From the NCBI GenBank assembly GCA_028280845.1, contig JANQKZ010000039.1:1-61680 (forward strand): 61,680 bases of DNA, read 5' to 3'. Positions 26,892-37,364 of this stretch are shown piece by piece. The stretch is from Opitutales bacterium. GTDB taxonomy: Bacteria > Verrucomicrobiota > Verrucomicrobiia > Opitutales > JABSRG01. The stretch's first letter is position 1. Each line of letters begins with the position of its first letter. The translations under genes were made by a program, and so were the position numbers. Below the pieces are notes generated by a model. It did no database searches and had not been told where the DNA came from. It was given only the letters and a program-made list of their open reading frames with translations.

Positions 26892-27980
26892 CTAGCGATA
26901 GAACCCGCCACCCAGCAGTTTCTCCCCCAGGTAGAGGGCTACGACCTGACCGGATGCGAGAGCGCGTTGGGGCTCAGCGAAGGTGATGCGGGCTACCTCA
27001 GGCTCCCCGGCGTCATTCAGCTTGAGAGGCGTGTATTGAATCGGGACGGAGGGATCGCGGTAACGGGGTTTGGCCAGGATCTCGCATGGGTCGGCCAGGG
27101 ATGAGCCAGTAAAGGACAGTCCAGTGATTTCCATCTCCGATTGGTAGAGCCCGGGGGCATCTTCGCGGTCAAAACTCACGTAGAGCGCATTGGATTCCCA
27201 GTTTTTGTTCACCACGACATATGCCTCGTTATCGGTATTGCTCGGCACGCCGATTCCCTTACGTTGGCCCAGGGTATACCGGTGAAGGCCTCGGTGAGTA
27301 CCGACTTCATTCCCGTGGTGGTTGATGATGGGTCCGGGGTTGTCTTCAATGAAGCCCTGTAGGAAATCATTGATTTTGACCTCACCCAAAAAACAGATTC
27401 CCTGGCTGTCTCGCTTTTCCGCATTGACGAGATGGTGTTTGCGCGCGAGCTGGCGGACTTCCGGTTTTTCCAGGTCGCCCAATGGAAAATGAGCATGTCG
27501 AAGTTGTTCCTGCTTGAGAAGGGCAAGAAAGTAACTCTGGTCTTTATTCTTATCGATACCTTCCCAGATCTCGGATGGACCATCCCCCGGGTATACGCTG
27601 CGGCAATAGTGGCCCGTGGCGATGGCATCGAAGCCCTGGTCGCGGGCCCACTTCAAAAAGACCCCAAACTTCATTTCCCGGTTGCACATGATATCCGGAT
27701 TAGGGGTGAGCCCGATCCGGTAACCGGCGACCAGGTAGTCGACCACGGCCTCGCGGTATTCCCTGACCAGGTTGATCACATCGTAGTCAATCCCGAGGGT
27801 CCGGGCAACGGCTCGACCATCATCGATGTCCTGCTGAGCAGGGCAGCGGCCGAAGACGTCGGATTCATTCAGCCAGACTTTGATATATGCAGCCGAAACA
27901 TCATATCCCTGTTCTTTTAACAACAGGGCGGCGACGGAGGAATCCACCCCTCCGGATAAGGCTACCAGAATTTTCTTCAT
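26892..27980 (-). CDS. mnmA: tRNA-specific 2-thiouridylase MnmA
   Basis: Puts the 2-thio group on wobble U34 of tRNA for Lys, Glu and Gln, using ATP and a relayed persulfide. The 362-residue protein has the PP-loop SGGVDSS (9-15), the catalytic cysteine C99 in [12 protein letters not shown], and its partner C196 in [10 protein letters not shown], plus DKDQSYFL-like [11 protein letters not shown]. The C-terminal barrel ends [10 protein letters not shown]. The gene is complete, divergent from the GH13 gene 56 bp away, so promoters are probably back to back. Confidence 0.97.
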   Translation of the reverse strand: MKKILVALSGGVDSSVAALLLKEQGYDVSAAYIKVWLNESDVFGRCPAQQDIDDGRAVARTLGIDYDVINLVREYREAVVDYLVAGYRIGLTPNPDIMCNREMKFGVFLKWARDQGFDAIATGHYCRSVYPGDGPSEIWEGIDKNKDQSYFLALLKQEQLRHAHFPLGDLEKPEVRQLARKHHLVNAEKRDSQGICFLGEVKINDFLQGFIEDNPGPIINHHGNEVGTHRGLHRYTLGQRKGIGVPSNTDNEAYVVVNKNWESNALYVSFDREDAPGLYQSEMEITGLSFTGSSLADPCEILAKPRYRDPSVPIQYTPLKLNDAGEPEVARITFAEPQRALASGQVVALYLGEKLLGGGFYR

Positions 27981-28036
27981 TTAGCTTTGCGGATGATCGG
28001 CCGGTTTGATTTACGATTAACTCAAAGGACTTATCT

Positions 28037-30505
28037 ATGACTGACAAGGCCAAGGGGCAAATACAGACTGCTTACTGGGAAACGGAACGGCGTGCCGTCG
28101 TTTTGTTGCGTGAGGATTGGACCTCGCGTATCCAACTTCCTCCCTTATTCATCGGCCCGGGGCACAAGGTATTTGAGAACATTGAGGGAGCGCCGCTCAC
28201 CGAGTACGGGCGTATGGCACACTATTATATTCGCCGGGATACGGTCACATTTCTGTTGGATCCGGAAGATGAGCCCAAACGTGAGCTATTTGACCAGCCG
28301 GTATACGTTGCAGGCAACTTCAATGGCTGGGAAAAGGCGATCGGCAACCATGATTGGATATTAAGCCCGGAAGCGATCCACGGGAAAACCTTTCTCACCC
28401 TCCATATTCCGCGCCTGCGCTTTCGGACCTATGAGGAGAAGAAACACAAAAAGATATCGTTCAAGTTCGTGACTCAATCCGGTGATTGGTTACCTGTCTC
28501 CCTGAGCTCGCCCAACCTGGTTTACGATACGGAAGGGCACGGCAACTATGAGCTTCGGCTCAAGCAAACGGGAAAGCACCTGTTTTATTGTTATCTTAGT
28601 GCGGACCATAAACACACCGGCAAGGAAGCCGTGATCTGGGATGACGGACGGCTGAATGAAAGCCATCCCTTGCCGGCTACCTTCAAACTCCTGGATGCGA
28701 AGACTGAACTCCGCCTCGGTGTATTTATCGAGAGCGATGAGACGGTTTTTCGCATATTTTCCCCACGGGCCACGCGAGTGGATGTCCGCTATTATCAGGG
28801 GTTTGATAGTCCGAAGGAAAGTAAACGTCTGAAACGGATTGAGAACTCCGTTTGGGAAGCCCGGGTCCCGCGCGACCTGGATGGATACCTCTACGACTAC
28901 CGTGTTTACGGAAGAAATGTAGATGGGACCCGGCACTTCGACTCATCCATGCCGATACTTGACCCCTACGCGCTGGCCTCTGTGAGCCACCGGGGTCCGG
29001 GGGTAATTCGCGACCTGGCTGCACTGCCCTGGCCGCGCGAAGAAGAGCGATTTCAGCCTCCGGACTGGCATGACCTGGTCATTATGGAATGCCACTTGGC
29101 GGATTTGGTGGAACGATCAGGATATCGAGACACAGACGCCCCGGCCCCCCGCTACCTGGATTTTGTCCATTACCTGCGCGATGAGTTTTGCTACCTGCGC
29201 ACCCTTGGGTTGAACGCCATTGAGCTTCAGCCGATGCAGCAGAGTGACAAGCGGGAGCCTGCCGAATACCACTGGGGGTATATGACCACGAACTTCTTTT
29301 CTCCGGAGAGCAGTTATGCCAGAGAGCCGGAGTCGGGTAGCCAGATTGAAGAATTCAGGGAGGTGGTGAAGGCGGCGCATGACGCCGGGCTGGCCGTGAT
29401 CATTGATGTGGTTTACAATCATGTCGGGGAGCCGGCCCACCTGCTCTTCCTGGACAAATACTATTACTTCGAACTGGACCAGTATCACAATCTGCTGAAC
29501 TGGAGTGGATGTGGTAATGATTTTCGCGCCTCGGCCCCCATGGCGAAGCGTTTGATTATTGATAGTCTGTTGCACTGGGTCCGGCTCTTCGATGTAGATG
29601 GGTTCCGGTTTGATCTGGCCGAATTGATTGGGGTGCAGGTTTTGAAAGACATCGAGGTGGCTCTAAAGGCAGAGAAACCATCCCTTATCCTGATTGCCGA
29701 GCCCTGGAGTTTTCGCGGCCACATATCTGACCAACTTCGTGAGACGGCGTATACATCGTGGAATGATGGGTATCGGAATTTCATGCGAGACTACGTTCGT
29801 GGGAATGGAAACCAGGACGCGATCAAATACTTCCTCGCGGGCTCTCCGGGATCCTTTGCCAGCTGGCCTGCGCAAACGGTCAACTATACCGAAAGCCATG
29901 ACGACCGGACGTGGATTGATATGATCACCGAACGGCCGGAGCATAATGGCCATGATCCCCTGGAGGTAGACTGTCGGCGGACCCACCTGATGTTTGCCAC
30001 CCTGATGATGTCCTACGGGATTCCCATGCTCAGCCAGGGGCAGGACTTTCTGCGGTCCAAACACGGGATCACCAACTCCTATCAGATGGGCGATATCAAT
30101 GCCCTCGATTATGCACGGCTCCTGTATTACACCCATACCCATGGGTATGTGGTCGGCCTCATTGGGTTTCGGCAAGGGCCTTGGGGAGAGCTGCTTCGTC
30201 TATCGGCTTTTCCTGATGACGGTTTCCTCCAGTTTTTTACGGCCGACGGCTACAGCTCGCTGCTGACGTTGTATAACGCCGATAAAAGTAAAGGATCCAG
30301 ACAGATTTTGTTTGGGCTCAATCCTCACCATGATACCGTGCGGATTGAGGCGGAGGGGATAGCTCTATCGACCTTTCAACAAATTGCCGATACAGAGCGG
30401 ATTGCTCCCGAAGGGTTGGGCTCCGCCCTGATCCCCATCACCTCCAATGCAGTCACATTGCCGCCCCTGAGCTGTGGAATCTGGGTGAGGGGGGAGTCGT
30501 TTTAG
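28037..30505 (+). CDS. GH13 pullulanase/isoamylase-type debranching enzyme
   Basis: Large 822-residue glycoside hydrolase acting on alpha-1,6 branches or alpha-glucans. The N-terminus (about 70-210) includes YVAGNFNGW, a CBM48/E-set-like module, then a second E-set domain (about 230-310). The GH13 motifs are intact: I DVVYNH (about 456-461), II GFRFDLAE with nucleophile D near 525, III IAEPW with acid/base E near 555, IV ESHDD at 619-623. EYHWGYMTTNFFSP corresponds to the YNWGY motif of pullulanases. No signal peptide is visible, so it is probably intracellular, working on glycogen. It lies 245 bp upstream of gap. Confidence 0.88.
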   Translation: MTDKAKGQIQTAYWETERRAVVLLREDWTSRIQLPPLFIGPGHKVFENIEGAPLTEYGRMAHYYIRRDTVTFLLDPEDEPKRELFDQPVYVAGNFNGWEKAIGNHDWILSPEAIHGKTFLTLHIPRLRFRTYEEKKHKKISFKFVTQSGDWLPVSLSSPNLVYDTEGHGNYELRLKQTGKHLFYCYLSADHKHTGKEAVIWDDGRLNESHPLPATFKLLDAKTELRLGVFIESDETVFRIFSPRATRVDVRYYQGFDSPKESKRLKRIENSVWEARVPRDLDGYLYDYRVYGRNVDGTRHFDSSMPILDPYALASVSHRGPGVIRDLAALPWPREEERFQPPDWHDLVIMECHLADLVERSGYRDTDAPAPRYLDFVHYLRDEFCYLRTLGLNAIELQPMQQSDKREPAEYHWGYMTTNFFSPESSYAREPESGSQIEEFREVVKAAHDAGLAVIIDVVYNHVGEPAHLLFLDKYYYFELDQYHNLLNWSGCGNDFRASAPMAKRLIIDSLLHWVRLFDVDGFRFDLAELIGVQVLKDIEVALKAEKPSLILIAEPWSFRGHISDQLRETAYTSWNDGYRNFMRDYVRGNGNQDAIKYFLAGSPGSFASWPAQTVNYTESHDDRTWIDMITERPEHNGHDPLEVDCRRTHLMFATLMMSYGIPMLSQGQDFLRSKHGITNSYQMGDINALDYARLLYYTHTHGYVVGLIGFRQGPWGELLRLSAFPDDGFLQFFTADGYSSLLTLYNADKSKGSRQILFGLNPHHDTVRIEAEGIALSTFQQIADTERIAPEGLGSALIPITSNAVTLPPLSCGIWVRGESF

Positions 30506-30723
30506 ATACTGGATGCTGGATACGAGGGGAGTGCTTAGTGCGTGGGGTATAGTGTTTTGCTTCTGGTCTCTGATCTGTGAAACTCAGGTTACATTTTTGA
30601 TAAAAATGCTACAACCAAGTGTATCCTGAAGTTAGGAAATCTAATACCTTGCAATGCCTGAAATGGCGTACTAGCTTTGAACGTTCTGATTGGGCTGGTT
30701 CACGAAGATGCAGCTCGACTTAA

Positions 30724-31770
<1,047 letters not shown>

Positions 31771-31779
31771 TGGCTTTTG

Positions 31780-31814
31780 GGCCGGCTTGCCGTCTGGGCA
31801 GGCCGGCCTTTTTT
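31780..31814 (+). terminator. Rho-independent terminator of gap
   Basis: GGCCGGCTTGCC (31780-31791) pairs with GGCAGGCCGGCC (31797-31808) over 12 bp with one T-G wobble and a 5-base loop, followed by TTTTTT. It is strong and lies 10 bases after the gap stop codon. Confidence 0.93.
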
Positions 31815-31897
31815 CTGACTGAATCCTGTTCCGGAATGGTCCAAGGCTGGGCTATCCGGACAACCGCTTCCTATATAAACCTCACCTGACTGCAATC

Positions 31898-33097
31898 ATG
31901 GCAACCACTCAAACAGTAAAAGACGTGAACTTTGCGGGCAAACGTGTGTTTGTTCGCTGTGACTTTAATGTTCCGCTTAACGAATCCGGTGAAATCACCG
32001 ACGATACGCGAATCGTAGCTGCGCTTCCCACCATTCAGCACCTGATCGAGCAAGGGGCTCGGGTAATCCTGGCCAGCCATCTGGGTCGGCCCAAGGGGGA
32101 GAAAAATCCGGCTTTCAGCCTGAAGCCCGTTGCGGAGGCATTGAGCGTTCAGCTGAACAAACCTGTGGCCTTCGTAGAGGACTGCATTGGCGAAGACGTA
32201 GCCGGCGTCGCCGCAGCCCTGGGCGATGGAGATGTACTGCTCCTGGAAAATGTTCGTTTCCATAAGGGCGAAACCGACAACGACCCGGAGTTTGCCCAGA
32301 ATTTATCGAAAGTGGCGGAAGCCTACGTGAACGACGCTTTTGGCACGGCACACCGGGCCCATGCTTCGACCGCAGGCATCACCCAGTTTTTGAGTCCCTG
32401 TGTGGCTGGATTCCTGATTGAGCGGGAGCTGGCCTATCTGGGTGAAAAAGTGTCCAACCCGGAAAAGCCTTTTACGGTGATCCTCGGGGGCGCCAAGGTG
32501 AGCGACAAAATTACAGTGATCGACTCCCTCTTGGAAAAGGCCGATACGATTTTAATCGGCGGGGCGATGGCCTATACCTTTGCGCTGGCGCAAGGTCGCA
32601 CGGTAGGGGACAGCCTGAGTGAACCGGACAAGGTGGAAACGGCAAAAGCTGCCCTGGCCAAGGCTGAAGCCAAAGGTGTGCGATTTCTCCTTCCCATGGA
32701 CAACCTGATTACTAATGCCCTGGACTTTGGAGCTGGTACCGTAGGGGACACTCAGGTGGTCGAGGGGAATATTCCCGATGGCTGGGAAGGTGTCGATATT
32801 GGCCCCAAGACAACTGCGCTCTATGAAGAAGCGATCAAGTCGGCCAAGACCATTCTATGGAATGGCCCGATGGGCATCTTTGAAATACCGGACTGTGCCA
32901 AGGGCACGTTTGCGATGGCCGAGGCGGTGGCGGGGGCCGAGGGGATTTCCATCATTGGTGGGGGAGATTCGGTAAAAGCCATCAAAAAGAGCGGCTATGG
33001 AGATCAGGTGACCTTTATGAGCACAGGCGGGGGAGCCAGCCTGGAATTTCTGGAAGGTAAAGAGTTGCCCGGCGTTGCTGTCCTCGATAGCGTTTAA
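31898..33097 (+). CDS. pgk: Phosphoglycerate kinase
   Basis: Glycolytic kinase of 399 residues that makes ATP from 1,3-bisphosphoglycerate. RCDFNVPL near residue 24 carries the substrate-binding signature; further motifs are SHLGRPKGE, ENVRFHKGE, ILGGAKVSDK and near the end IGGGDSVKA and FMSTGGGASLEFLEG. The gene is complete. It is 33 bp upstream of tpiA, and the order gap, pgk, tpiA is classical. Confidence 0.98.
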   Translation: MATTQTVKDVNFAGKRVFVRCDFNVPLNESGEITDDTRIVAALPTIQHLIEQGARVILASHLGRPKGEKNPAFSLKPVAEALSVQLNKPVAFVEDCIGEDVAGVAAALGDGDVLLLENVRFHKGETDNDPEFAQNLSKVAEAYVNDAFGTAHRAHASTAGITQFLSPCVAGFLIERELAYLGEKVSNPEKPFTVILGGAKVSDKITVIDSLLEKADTILIGGAMAYTFALAQGRTVGDSLSEPDKVETAKAALAKAEAKGVRFLLPMDNLITNALDFGAGTVGDTQVVEGNIPDGWEGVDIGPKTTALYEEAIKSAKTILWNGPMGIFEIPDCAKGTFAMAEAVAGAEGISIIGGGDSVKAIKKSGYGDQVTFMSTGGGASLEFLEGKELPGVAVLDSV

Positions 33098-33129
33098 GAT
33101 CCAATTGAGGAAAAGGTTAACTATTTATC

Positions 33130-33909
33130 ATGAGTAAAGCTGTTAGAAAGTATCTCATCGCAGGTAACTGGAAGATGAACAAAAACGCGGCGGAGGCCGT
33201 TGACCTGGTCAAAGAGCTTCAGCTGGAAGCGGGTGATCAGTTCCTCGTATCCGTCTTGGTTTGTCCACCCTTTACGGCCCTGGAAAGTGTGGCGGGTATC
33301 ATTGAGGACTCCAGTATTCACCTCGGTGCGCAGAACATGCACCCGGAGCCTTCCGGTGCCTATACCGGGGAAGTGTCTGCGGAAATGCTCCGTCATCTTT
33401 TTGTCACCTTTGTCATTCTCGGACATAGTGAGCGCCGCCAATATTTCAATGAGACGGATGCCTTCATTAATACCAAGGTCCTTGCTGCTCTCAATGGTAG
33501 CTTGAAGCCTATCGTTTGCGTAGGGGAGACTCTGGAAGAGCGTGAGGCCGAGCGGACGCTCGAAGTTGTCAGTAGCCAGGTGAAAGGATGTCTGGAAGGT
33601 GTGCCCGAAGAGAAGGCGGATCAGTTGGTCATCGCCTATGAGCCCGTTTGGGCGATTGGAACGGGGAAGACGGCGACTCCCGAGATGGCCCAAGAGGTCC
33701 ACGCCCTGATTCGAGGACTCCTCAAGGAACAGTTTGGTGAAGTCATGGCTGAGCGGATTCGCATCCTCTACGGAGGATCCATGAAGCCAGATAACGCGTA
33801 TGAACTGTTAAGCCAAGAGGATATTGATGGGGGCCTGATTGGAGGCGCGAGCTTACAAGCGAGGGCCTTCCTCAAGATCATGGAAAGCGCACGGGCCCTT
33901 TCATCCTAA
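33130..33909 (+). CDS. tpiA: Triosephosphate isomerase
   Basis: Interconverts dihydroxyacetone phosphate and glyceraldehyde-3-phosphate. The 259-residue protein carries AGNWKMNK, the catalytic histidine in LGHSERR, the catalytic glutamate in AYEPVWAIGTGKTAT, and the phosphate-binding YGGSMKPDNA and GGLIGGASLQA. In many bacteria tpiA is followed by secG, but here the next gene is a different membrane-anchored protein. Confidence 0.98.
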   Translation: MSKAVRKYLIAGNWKMNKNAAEAVDLVKELQLEAGDQFLVSVLVCPPFTALESVAGIIEDSSIHLGAQNMHPEPSGAYTGEVSAEMLRHLFVTFVILGHSERRQYFNETDAFINTKVLAALNGSLKPIVCVGETLEEREAERTLEVVSSQVKGCLEGVPEEKADQLVIAYEPVWAIGTGKTATPEMAQEVHALIRGLLKEQFGEVMAERIRILYGGSMKPDNAYELLSQEDIDGGLIGGASLQARAFLKIMESARALSS

Positions 33910-33935
33910 ATAAAAGCCACCTGTTTCCTCACCTC

Positions 33936-34457
33936 ATGAACGCTAAACGCCTCATTATACCTGCAATTGTTCTCATCCTCATTGGATTTGGTGCTTATCA
34001 AAGTTTCCAGGAGGAGAAAATTGTCGACTACAACGATGCCACGATTGACCTGTTGAGCCAGTCGGATGATTCATTCAACGGGTTTATTCCTCGTTTTGGT
34101 CAGTGGTTTGAGGGGGAGACGATTGATGTGGTTGCCCTGAGTGGAGAGGTCGATGTTTGCCTGGAAACCAACAAAAATATTCTCACTTCCATCGAAGTGC
34201 AGGAGCATTCCAGTGAGGCCACGGTTGAAGCCTTCCACCAGCAGGTGATCGCCTACATGGCATCCAATGTGCGAATTGTGGAGAAGTATAAGGAAGCTGT
34301 GGCTTACGTGAAGGATCACAATCCGGGAGATGAAGCCTCATGGGATTATGTGGACCAAATGGTGACCCCCATGATCGAAGAAAATTCTGCACTTTTTGAC
34401 GCCGTGGTCATCGCCCAGGAAGCGATGGCCGCGAAACACGACTTCACCCTTGAGTAG
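33936..34457 (+). CDS. Membrane-anchored protein of unknown function
   Basis: A 173-residue protein not recognised by me. Residues 5-24 form one transmembrane or signal-anchor helix (RLIIPAIVLILIGFGAY); the rest is acidic, helix-rich and outward-facing in prediction, with no cysteine pair or catalytic motif. It follows tpiA by 26 bp and is probably co-transcribed. Its 3' end overlaps the convergent anti-sigma gene by 14 bp, an unusual tail-to-tail overlap. Confidence 0.7.
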   Translation: MNAKRLIIPAIVLILIGFGAYQSFQEEKIVDYNDATIDLLSQSDDSFNGFIPRFGQWFEGETIDVVALSGEVDVCLETNKNILTSIEVQEHSSEATVEAFHQQVIAYMASNVRIVEKYKEAVAYVKDHNPGDEASWDYVDQMVTPMIEENSALFDAVVIAQEAMAAKHDFTLE

Positions 34458-34896
34458 GGGAACGGTCGAGAACCAGGTGAGATAAAAAGTCACCGGCCGC
34501 CTGAACATCCCCCTTCAACCGGTTCCATTCAGATTCCATGGGCGTGCTGATGGCTGCATCCAGGGTGTTGGGATCTAGAGCGACCGCGACTGGAGAAGGC
34601 GTCTGCATGGACGAGAGCGTCGGCGAGGGTGAATCATGAGTTTTCAGATTCTGTTGGACCCCAAGTGCGATGATTCCGAAGAGGAGACAGGCGGCCGCCA
34701 GGCCTCGCCAATCTGATTTGGGCTCGGGGATGGGAGAGAGGACCAGCCGGGAAGCGGGATTCGCTTTTTCCTGAGCGGTCCGAACCCCTTGCATGATGTG
34801 TTCATGAAGATCCTGAGGAATAGGCGGTGCCGTGTCGCTCGGTTTCCGGCGAAGTCGTTGATCCAACTCTGAGGAAGATACGAATGACTGTTTCAT
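34444..34896 (-). CDS. Probable anti-sigma factor (single transmembrane helix)
   Basis: A 150-residue protein. I chose the ATG at 34896-34894 (7 bp after the sigma-factor stop) and not the upstream frame, which overlaps the sigma gene. The N-terminal about 65 residues are charged and cytoplasmic in prediction (SSELDQRLRRKP, IPQDLHEHIMQGV), then one hydrophobic helix at about 80-100 (GLAAACLLFGIIALGV), then a periplasmic tail. There is no HxxxCxxC zinc anti-sigma motif. Position right after an ECF sigma gene and this topology suggest an anti-sigma factor, but there is no family match I can name. Confidence 0.6.
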   Translation of the reverse strand: MKQSFVSSSELDQRLRRKPSDTAPPIPQDLHEHIMQGVRTAQEKANPASRLVLSPIPEPKSDWRGLAAACLLFGIIALGVQQNLKTHDSPSPTLSSMQTPSPVAVALDPNTLDAAISTPMESEWNRLKGDVQAAGDFLSHLVLDRSPTQG

Positions 34897-34903
34897 GGGA
34901 TAA

Positions 34904-35512
34904 TCAGGAAGGTTGAGAGGCGGATACGGAAGGCGTAGGGTGAGAGGAAGTAGGGGAGTCTGTAGTAAAGTGACGAAGGAGGCGCTTACGTGCACGATGG
35001 ATGAGCACTTTAGTGCTGGACAAGCTTCGGTCCAGCACGGCGGCAACCTCCTTCAGGGAAAGGTTCTCTTGATACACCAGCCAGAGGGCGTCCAATTGAT
35101 CTTCGGTGACCTGGTCTTTCACCGTCTGCCAGAAGTTCTCATGTTGATCGGAGCGTTCAAGGGTCTGGACTGGGGTTTCGGTTGGGTCTTCCTGTTGCCC
35201 GGAATAATGATCCAGGTGTTGGAGCTGGCTGGCGGATTTGCGGAAATAGGATACCGTGTTGTTGCGGGCAAGGGTAAAGAGCCACGCGGCAAAAGGGTAT
35301 TGGGGAGAAAAACGATCAATCCGTTGCCATGCCCGGATGAAGACTTCCTGTGTGAGGTCCTTGGCGTCCTCCGTTCGCTTTGTTTTTGAGGCTATGAATC
35401 GGTAAATGGACTGTTCGTGCCGGGCCACCAGTTCCTCAAATGCTTTAAGCGAACCCTCTTGGGAGCGGCTCGCTAGCTGATGATCTGAAAGCGTGGTCCA
35501 ATCGACCGTCAT
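34904..35512 (-). CDS. ECF-type RNA polymerase sigma factor
   Basis: A 202-residue sigma-70 of the extracytoplasmic-function group. The start ATG at 35512-35510 gives the usual length; the open frame further upstream overlaps the preceding gene. Region 2 is clear: FEELVARHEQSIYRFI, DAKDLTQEVFIRAWQRIDRF and FAAWLFTLARNN. Region 4 has YQENLSLKEVAAVLDRSLSSTKVLIHRARKRL, the HTH. The tail is Ser/Pro rich. Gene order (minus) is secreted protein 35526, sigma, anti-sigma candidate 34444, with gaps of 13 and 7 bp, so one operon. Confidence 0.92.
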   Translation of the reverse strand: MTVDWTTLSDHQLASRSQEGSLKAFEELVARHEQSIYRFIASKTKRTEDAKDLTQEVFIRAWQRIDRFSPQYPFAAWLFTLARNNTVSYFRKSASQLQHLDHYSGQQEDPTETPVQTLERSDQHENFWQTVKDQVTEDQLDALWLVYQENLSLKEVAAVLDRSLSSTKVLIHRARKRLLRHFTTDSPTSSHPTPSVSASQPS

Positions 35513-35525
35513 GGGTTGGTCTTTC

Positions 35526-36422
35526 TTAAAGGTATGGGTCCAGGGAGTCGACCGTTTCGTCAATCGTGTGATTGAGCCGCACATGGATGGTTTTTTCGAT
35601 TTGCTGGACTTCGATCGCATGCGCCATCTGCTGAAGCTCGGGTTTTTGGGAGTTCAAGAGGGCCAACGCGCGAAACCCCTCAAGGACACTGGAGATATTG
35701 GAGGCGTCCTCTGCTTTATTGGCTTCCAGCACGACGTTCAGGTACACCGTGTTGGGAGACGTTGACAGGCTGAGCATACCTTCATGGATCTCTTTTAGAA
35801 CTGCGGCATCAGCTTCGAGATTTTTCATTTTGCTAAAGTTGGCCAGGCCGACGACGAGCACCTCTTCATCCGCACCGGTTGGAATGAGATTGAAGGAAGG
35901 GGCGGACAACGATTGGTGGACCCCGTCTATGACGTCTAAAGTCATATCGATCAGGGTTGGATTTTCTGAGATAACGATGAGGGTTTCTCCGACAAAAGCC
36001 CCATAGGAGAGTTTTGCCTCATTTTCGTCCATCCAGGTATGGACGGTATGGTTGCGGTAGGGGCGGGATTGATACGCGTCATTGACGGCGATGAGGTCGA
36101 GCAGTAGCTCTTTCTGAAAAGTGCCTTCGAGGAGGACTGCCCCCTGTTCAGGGAAATCAGGAATGCCGAACGCGGTAATTCCTTCCAGGTCGTATAAGGG
36201 GTTGAATCCAAACAGGCGCTCGAAGACCCGGATCTGCTTTTCTTTTTGTTCGTCCAGGGATTCGATCAATTTTTCCCCAAGCCCGGAGTAGACCAGGGCC
36301 GGCACGTCCACATGGGCATACCAGATGGCTTCTGACGGGATTCGGGTCGTATTGAGTGGTTTGGCCCCAAGGGTGGAGTAGGCCAGGCAGGTGGATAAGG
36401 CGGTGAGCCACAGTGTTTTCAT
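35526..36422 (-). CDS. Exported protein of unknown function preceding the ECF sigma gene
   Basis: A 298-residue protein with a signal peptide (about residues 1-20, ending LGA). The mature part has no motif I recognise; an IWYAHVDVPALV opening and alternating alpha/beta pattern recall DUF3352-like envelope proteins often described as periplasmic, though this is a guess. It contains no metal-binding or catalytic signature. It ends 13 bp before the sigma-factor start, so it is probably the first gene of this operon and might be the sensor or the target of the sigma/anti-sigma pair. Confidence 0.6.
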   Translation of the reverse strand: MKTLWLTALSTCLAYSTLGAKPLNTTRIPSEAIWYAHVDVPALVYSGLGEKLIESLDEQKEKQIRVFERLFGFNPLYDLEGITAFGIPDFPEQGAVLLEGTFQKELLLDLIAVNDAYQSRPYRNHTVHTWMDENEAKLSYGAFVGETLIVISENPTLIDMTLDVIDGVHQSLSAPSFNLIPTGADEEVLVVGLANFSKMKNLEADAAVLKEIHEGMLSLSTSPNTVYLNVVLEANKAEDASNISSVLEGFRALALLNSQKPELQQMAHAIEVQQIEKTIHVRLNHTIDETVDSLDPYL

Positions 36423-36512
36423 CGGGTTGTGCGGTTAATCAATTCAAGTGGGTTCACTAGCGATTACGTTTGGAGTGGAGCGATGGTTACATCGACATCT
36501 ATTTTTTTACGC

Positions 36513-37199
36513 TTACCCGCTGATTTTGCGCTGGATTACTTTCAAGGCCTCTTTTCGGCTAAGGGGCGATAAGGTGGCGTGATGGGTGTCCACAAATTGA
36601 GCCACCCATTCCGGGTTTGCATAGCTGTATTGACGGAGGGCCCAGCCGATAGCTTTTCGGATAAAGAACTCCTGTTCCGATGCCAGTTTCAGCAGGGTGT
36701 CTTCAAACAGCGGAAGATGGGTGTCTTCCTTATGCTTGAGATGTGCCAGGATGGAAGCTCGTCGCATCCACATGGAAGAATGTCCGGCCCATTCCCAGAC
36801 CTCTCCGCGTAGTTGTGGGTTGTTTAAGAAAACCGGGCTCACGAGGCGGGTAGCATAAGCGTCCAGGGTGTCCCACCAGGCACAACGCTTCAGGCAATTC
36901 ACGTACATCGGCCAAGCGTTGACCGTGACGTACTGCTTGTAGACCCGGGCTACCTGGAAGCCAACGAGGGCTCCTTCCCGGCCTGGAATTTCCCAGGACT
37001 CTTGTAACACTTGCCCATATTCTTCCAGGGTTAGACACGGGAACCGGGCCTTGGCCAATTTTGCGATTGCTTCCTGGTCCTTGGACTGCACCCCGAAGAA
37101 TAGATCATCGGTTTTCATGTAGGCCTGCATGCGGGCCGCCTTTTCCGGATTGGCCAGGCGGCTCAGCTCCTTATGGATCAAACGGGTGAGGGGGTGCAC
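36513..37199 (-). CDS. AlkD-like HEAT-repeat DNA glycosylase (DNA alkylation repair)
   Basis: A 228-residue all-helical protein of the DNA alkylation repair family, which in AlkD removes N3- and N7-alkylated purines without base flipping. It shows the repeating helical pattern and the conserved FFGVQSKDQEAIAKLA, WPMYVNCLKRCAWWDTLDAYA, the SMWMRRASILAHL segment and FFIRKAIGWALRQYS. The tryptophan/aspartate in WWDTLD corresponds to the AlkD active site (W and D). It is separate from the ECF operon (90 bp) and from ispA (165 bp). Confidence 0.87.
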   Translation of the reverse strand: MHPLTRLIHKELSRLANPEKAARMQAYMKTDDLFFGVQSKDQEAIAKLAKARFPCLTLEEYGQVLQESWEIPGREGALVGFQVARVYKQYVTVNAWPMYVNCLKRCAWWDTLDAYATRLVSPVFLNNPQLRGEVWEWAGHSSMWMRRASILAHLKHKEDTHLPLFEDTLLKLASEQEFFIRKAIGWALRQYSYANPEWVAQFVDTHHATLSPLSRKEALKVIQRKISG

Positions 37200-37364
37200 T
37201 TTGAGACGAGGTGTGAGGAGGGGGAGAGGCTGCAGGGTTCAGGAATCGGGTCGCAGGATGGGGTATCCGGGCGGGTTTTCGATGTTTGGCTGTGGGGGAT
37301 AGGTCGGCTCCGGGTTTGGGTATCTGGTCTCCGTCCTCTGATTGTTGTCCTCTTTTCTCTGCTT

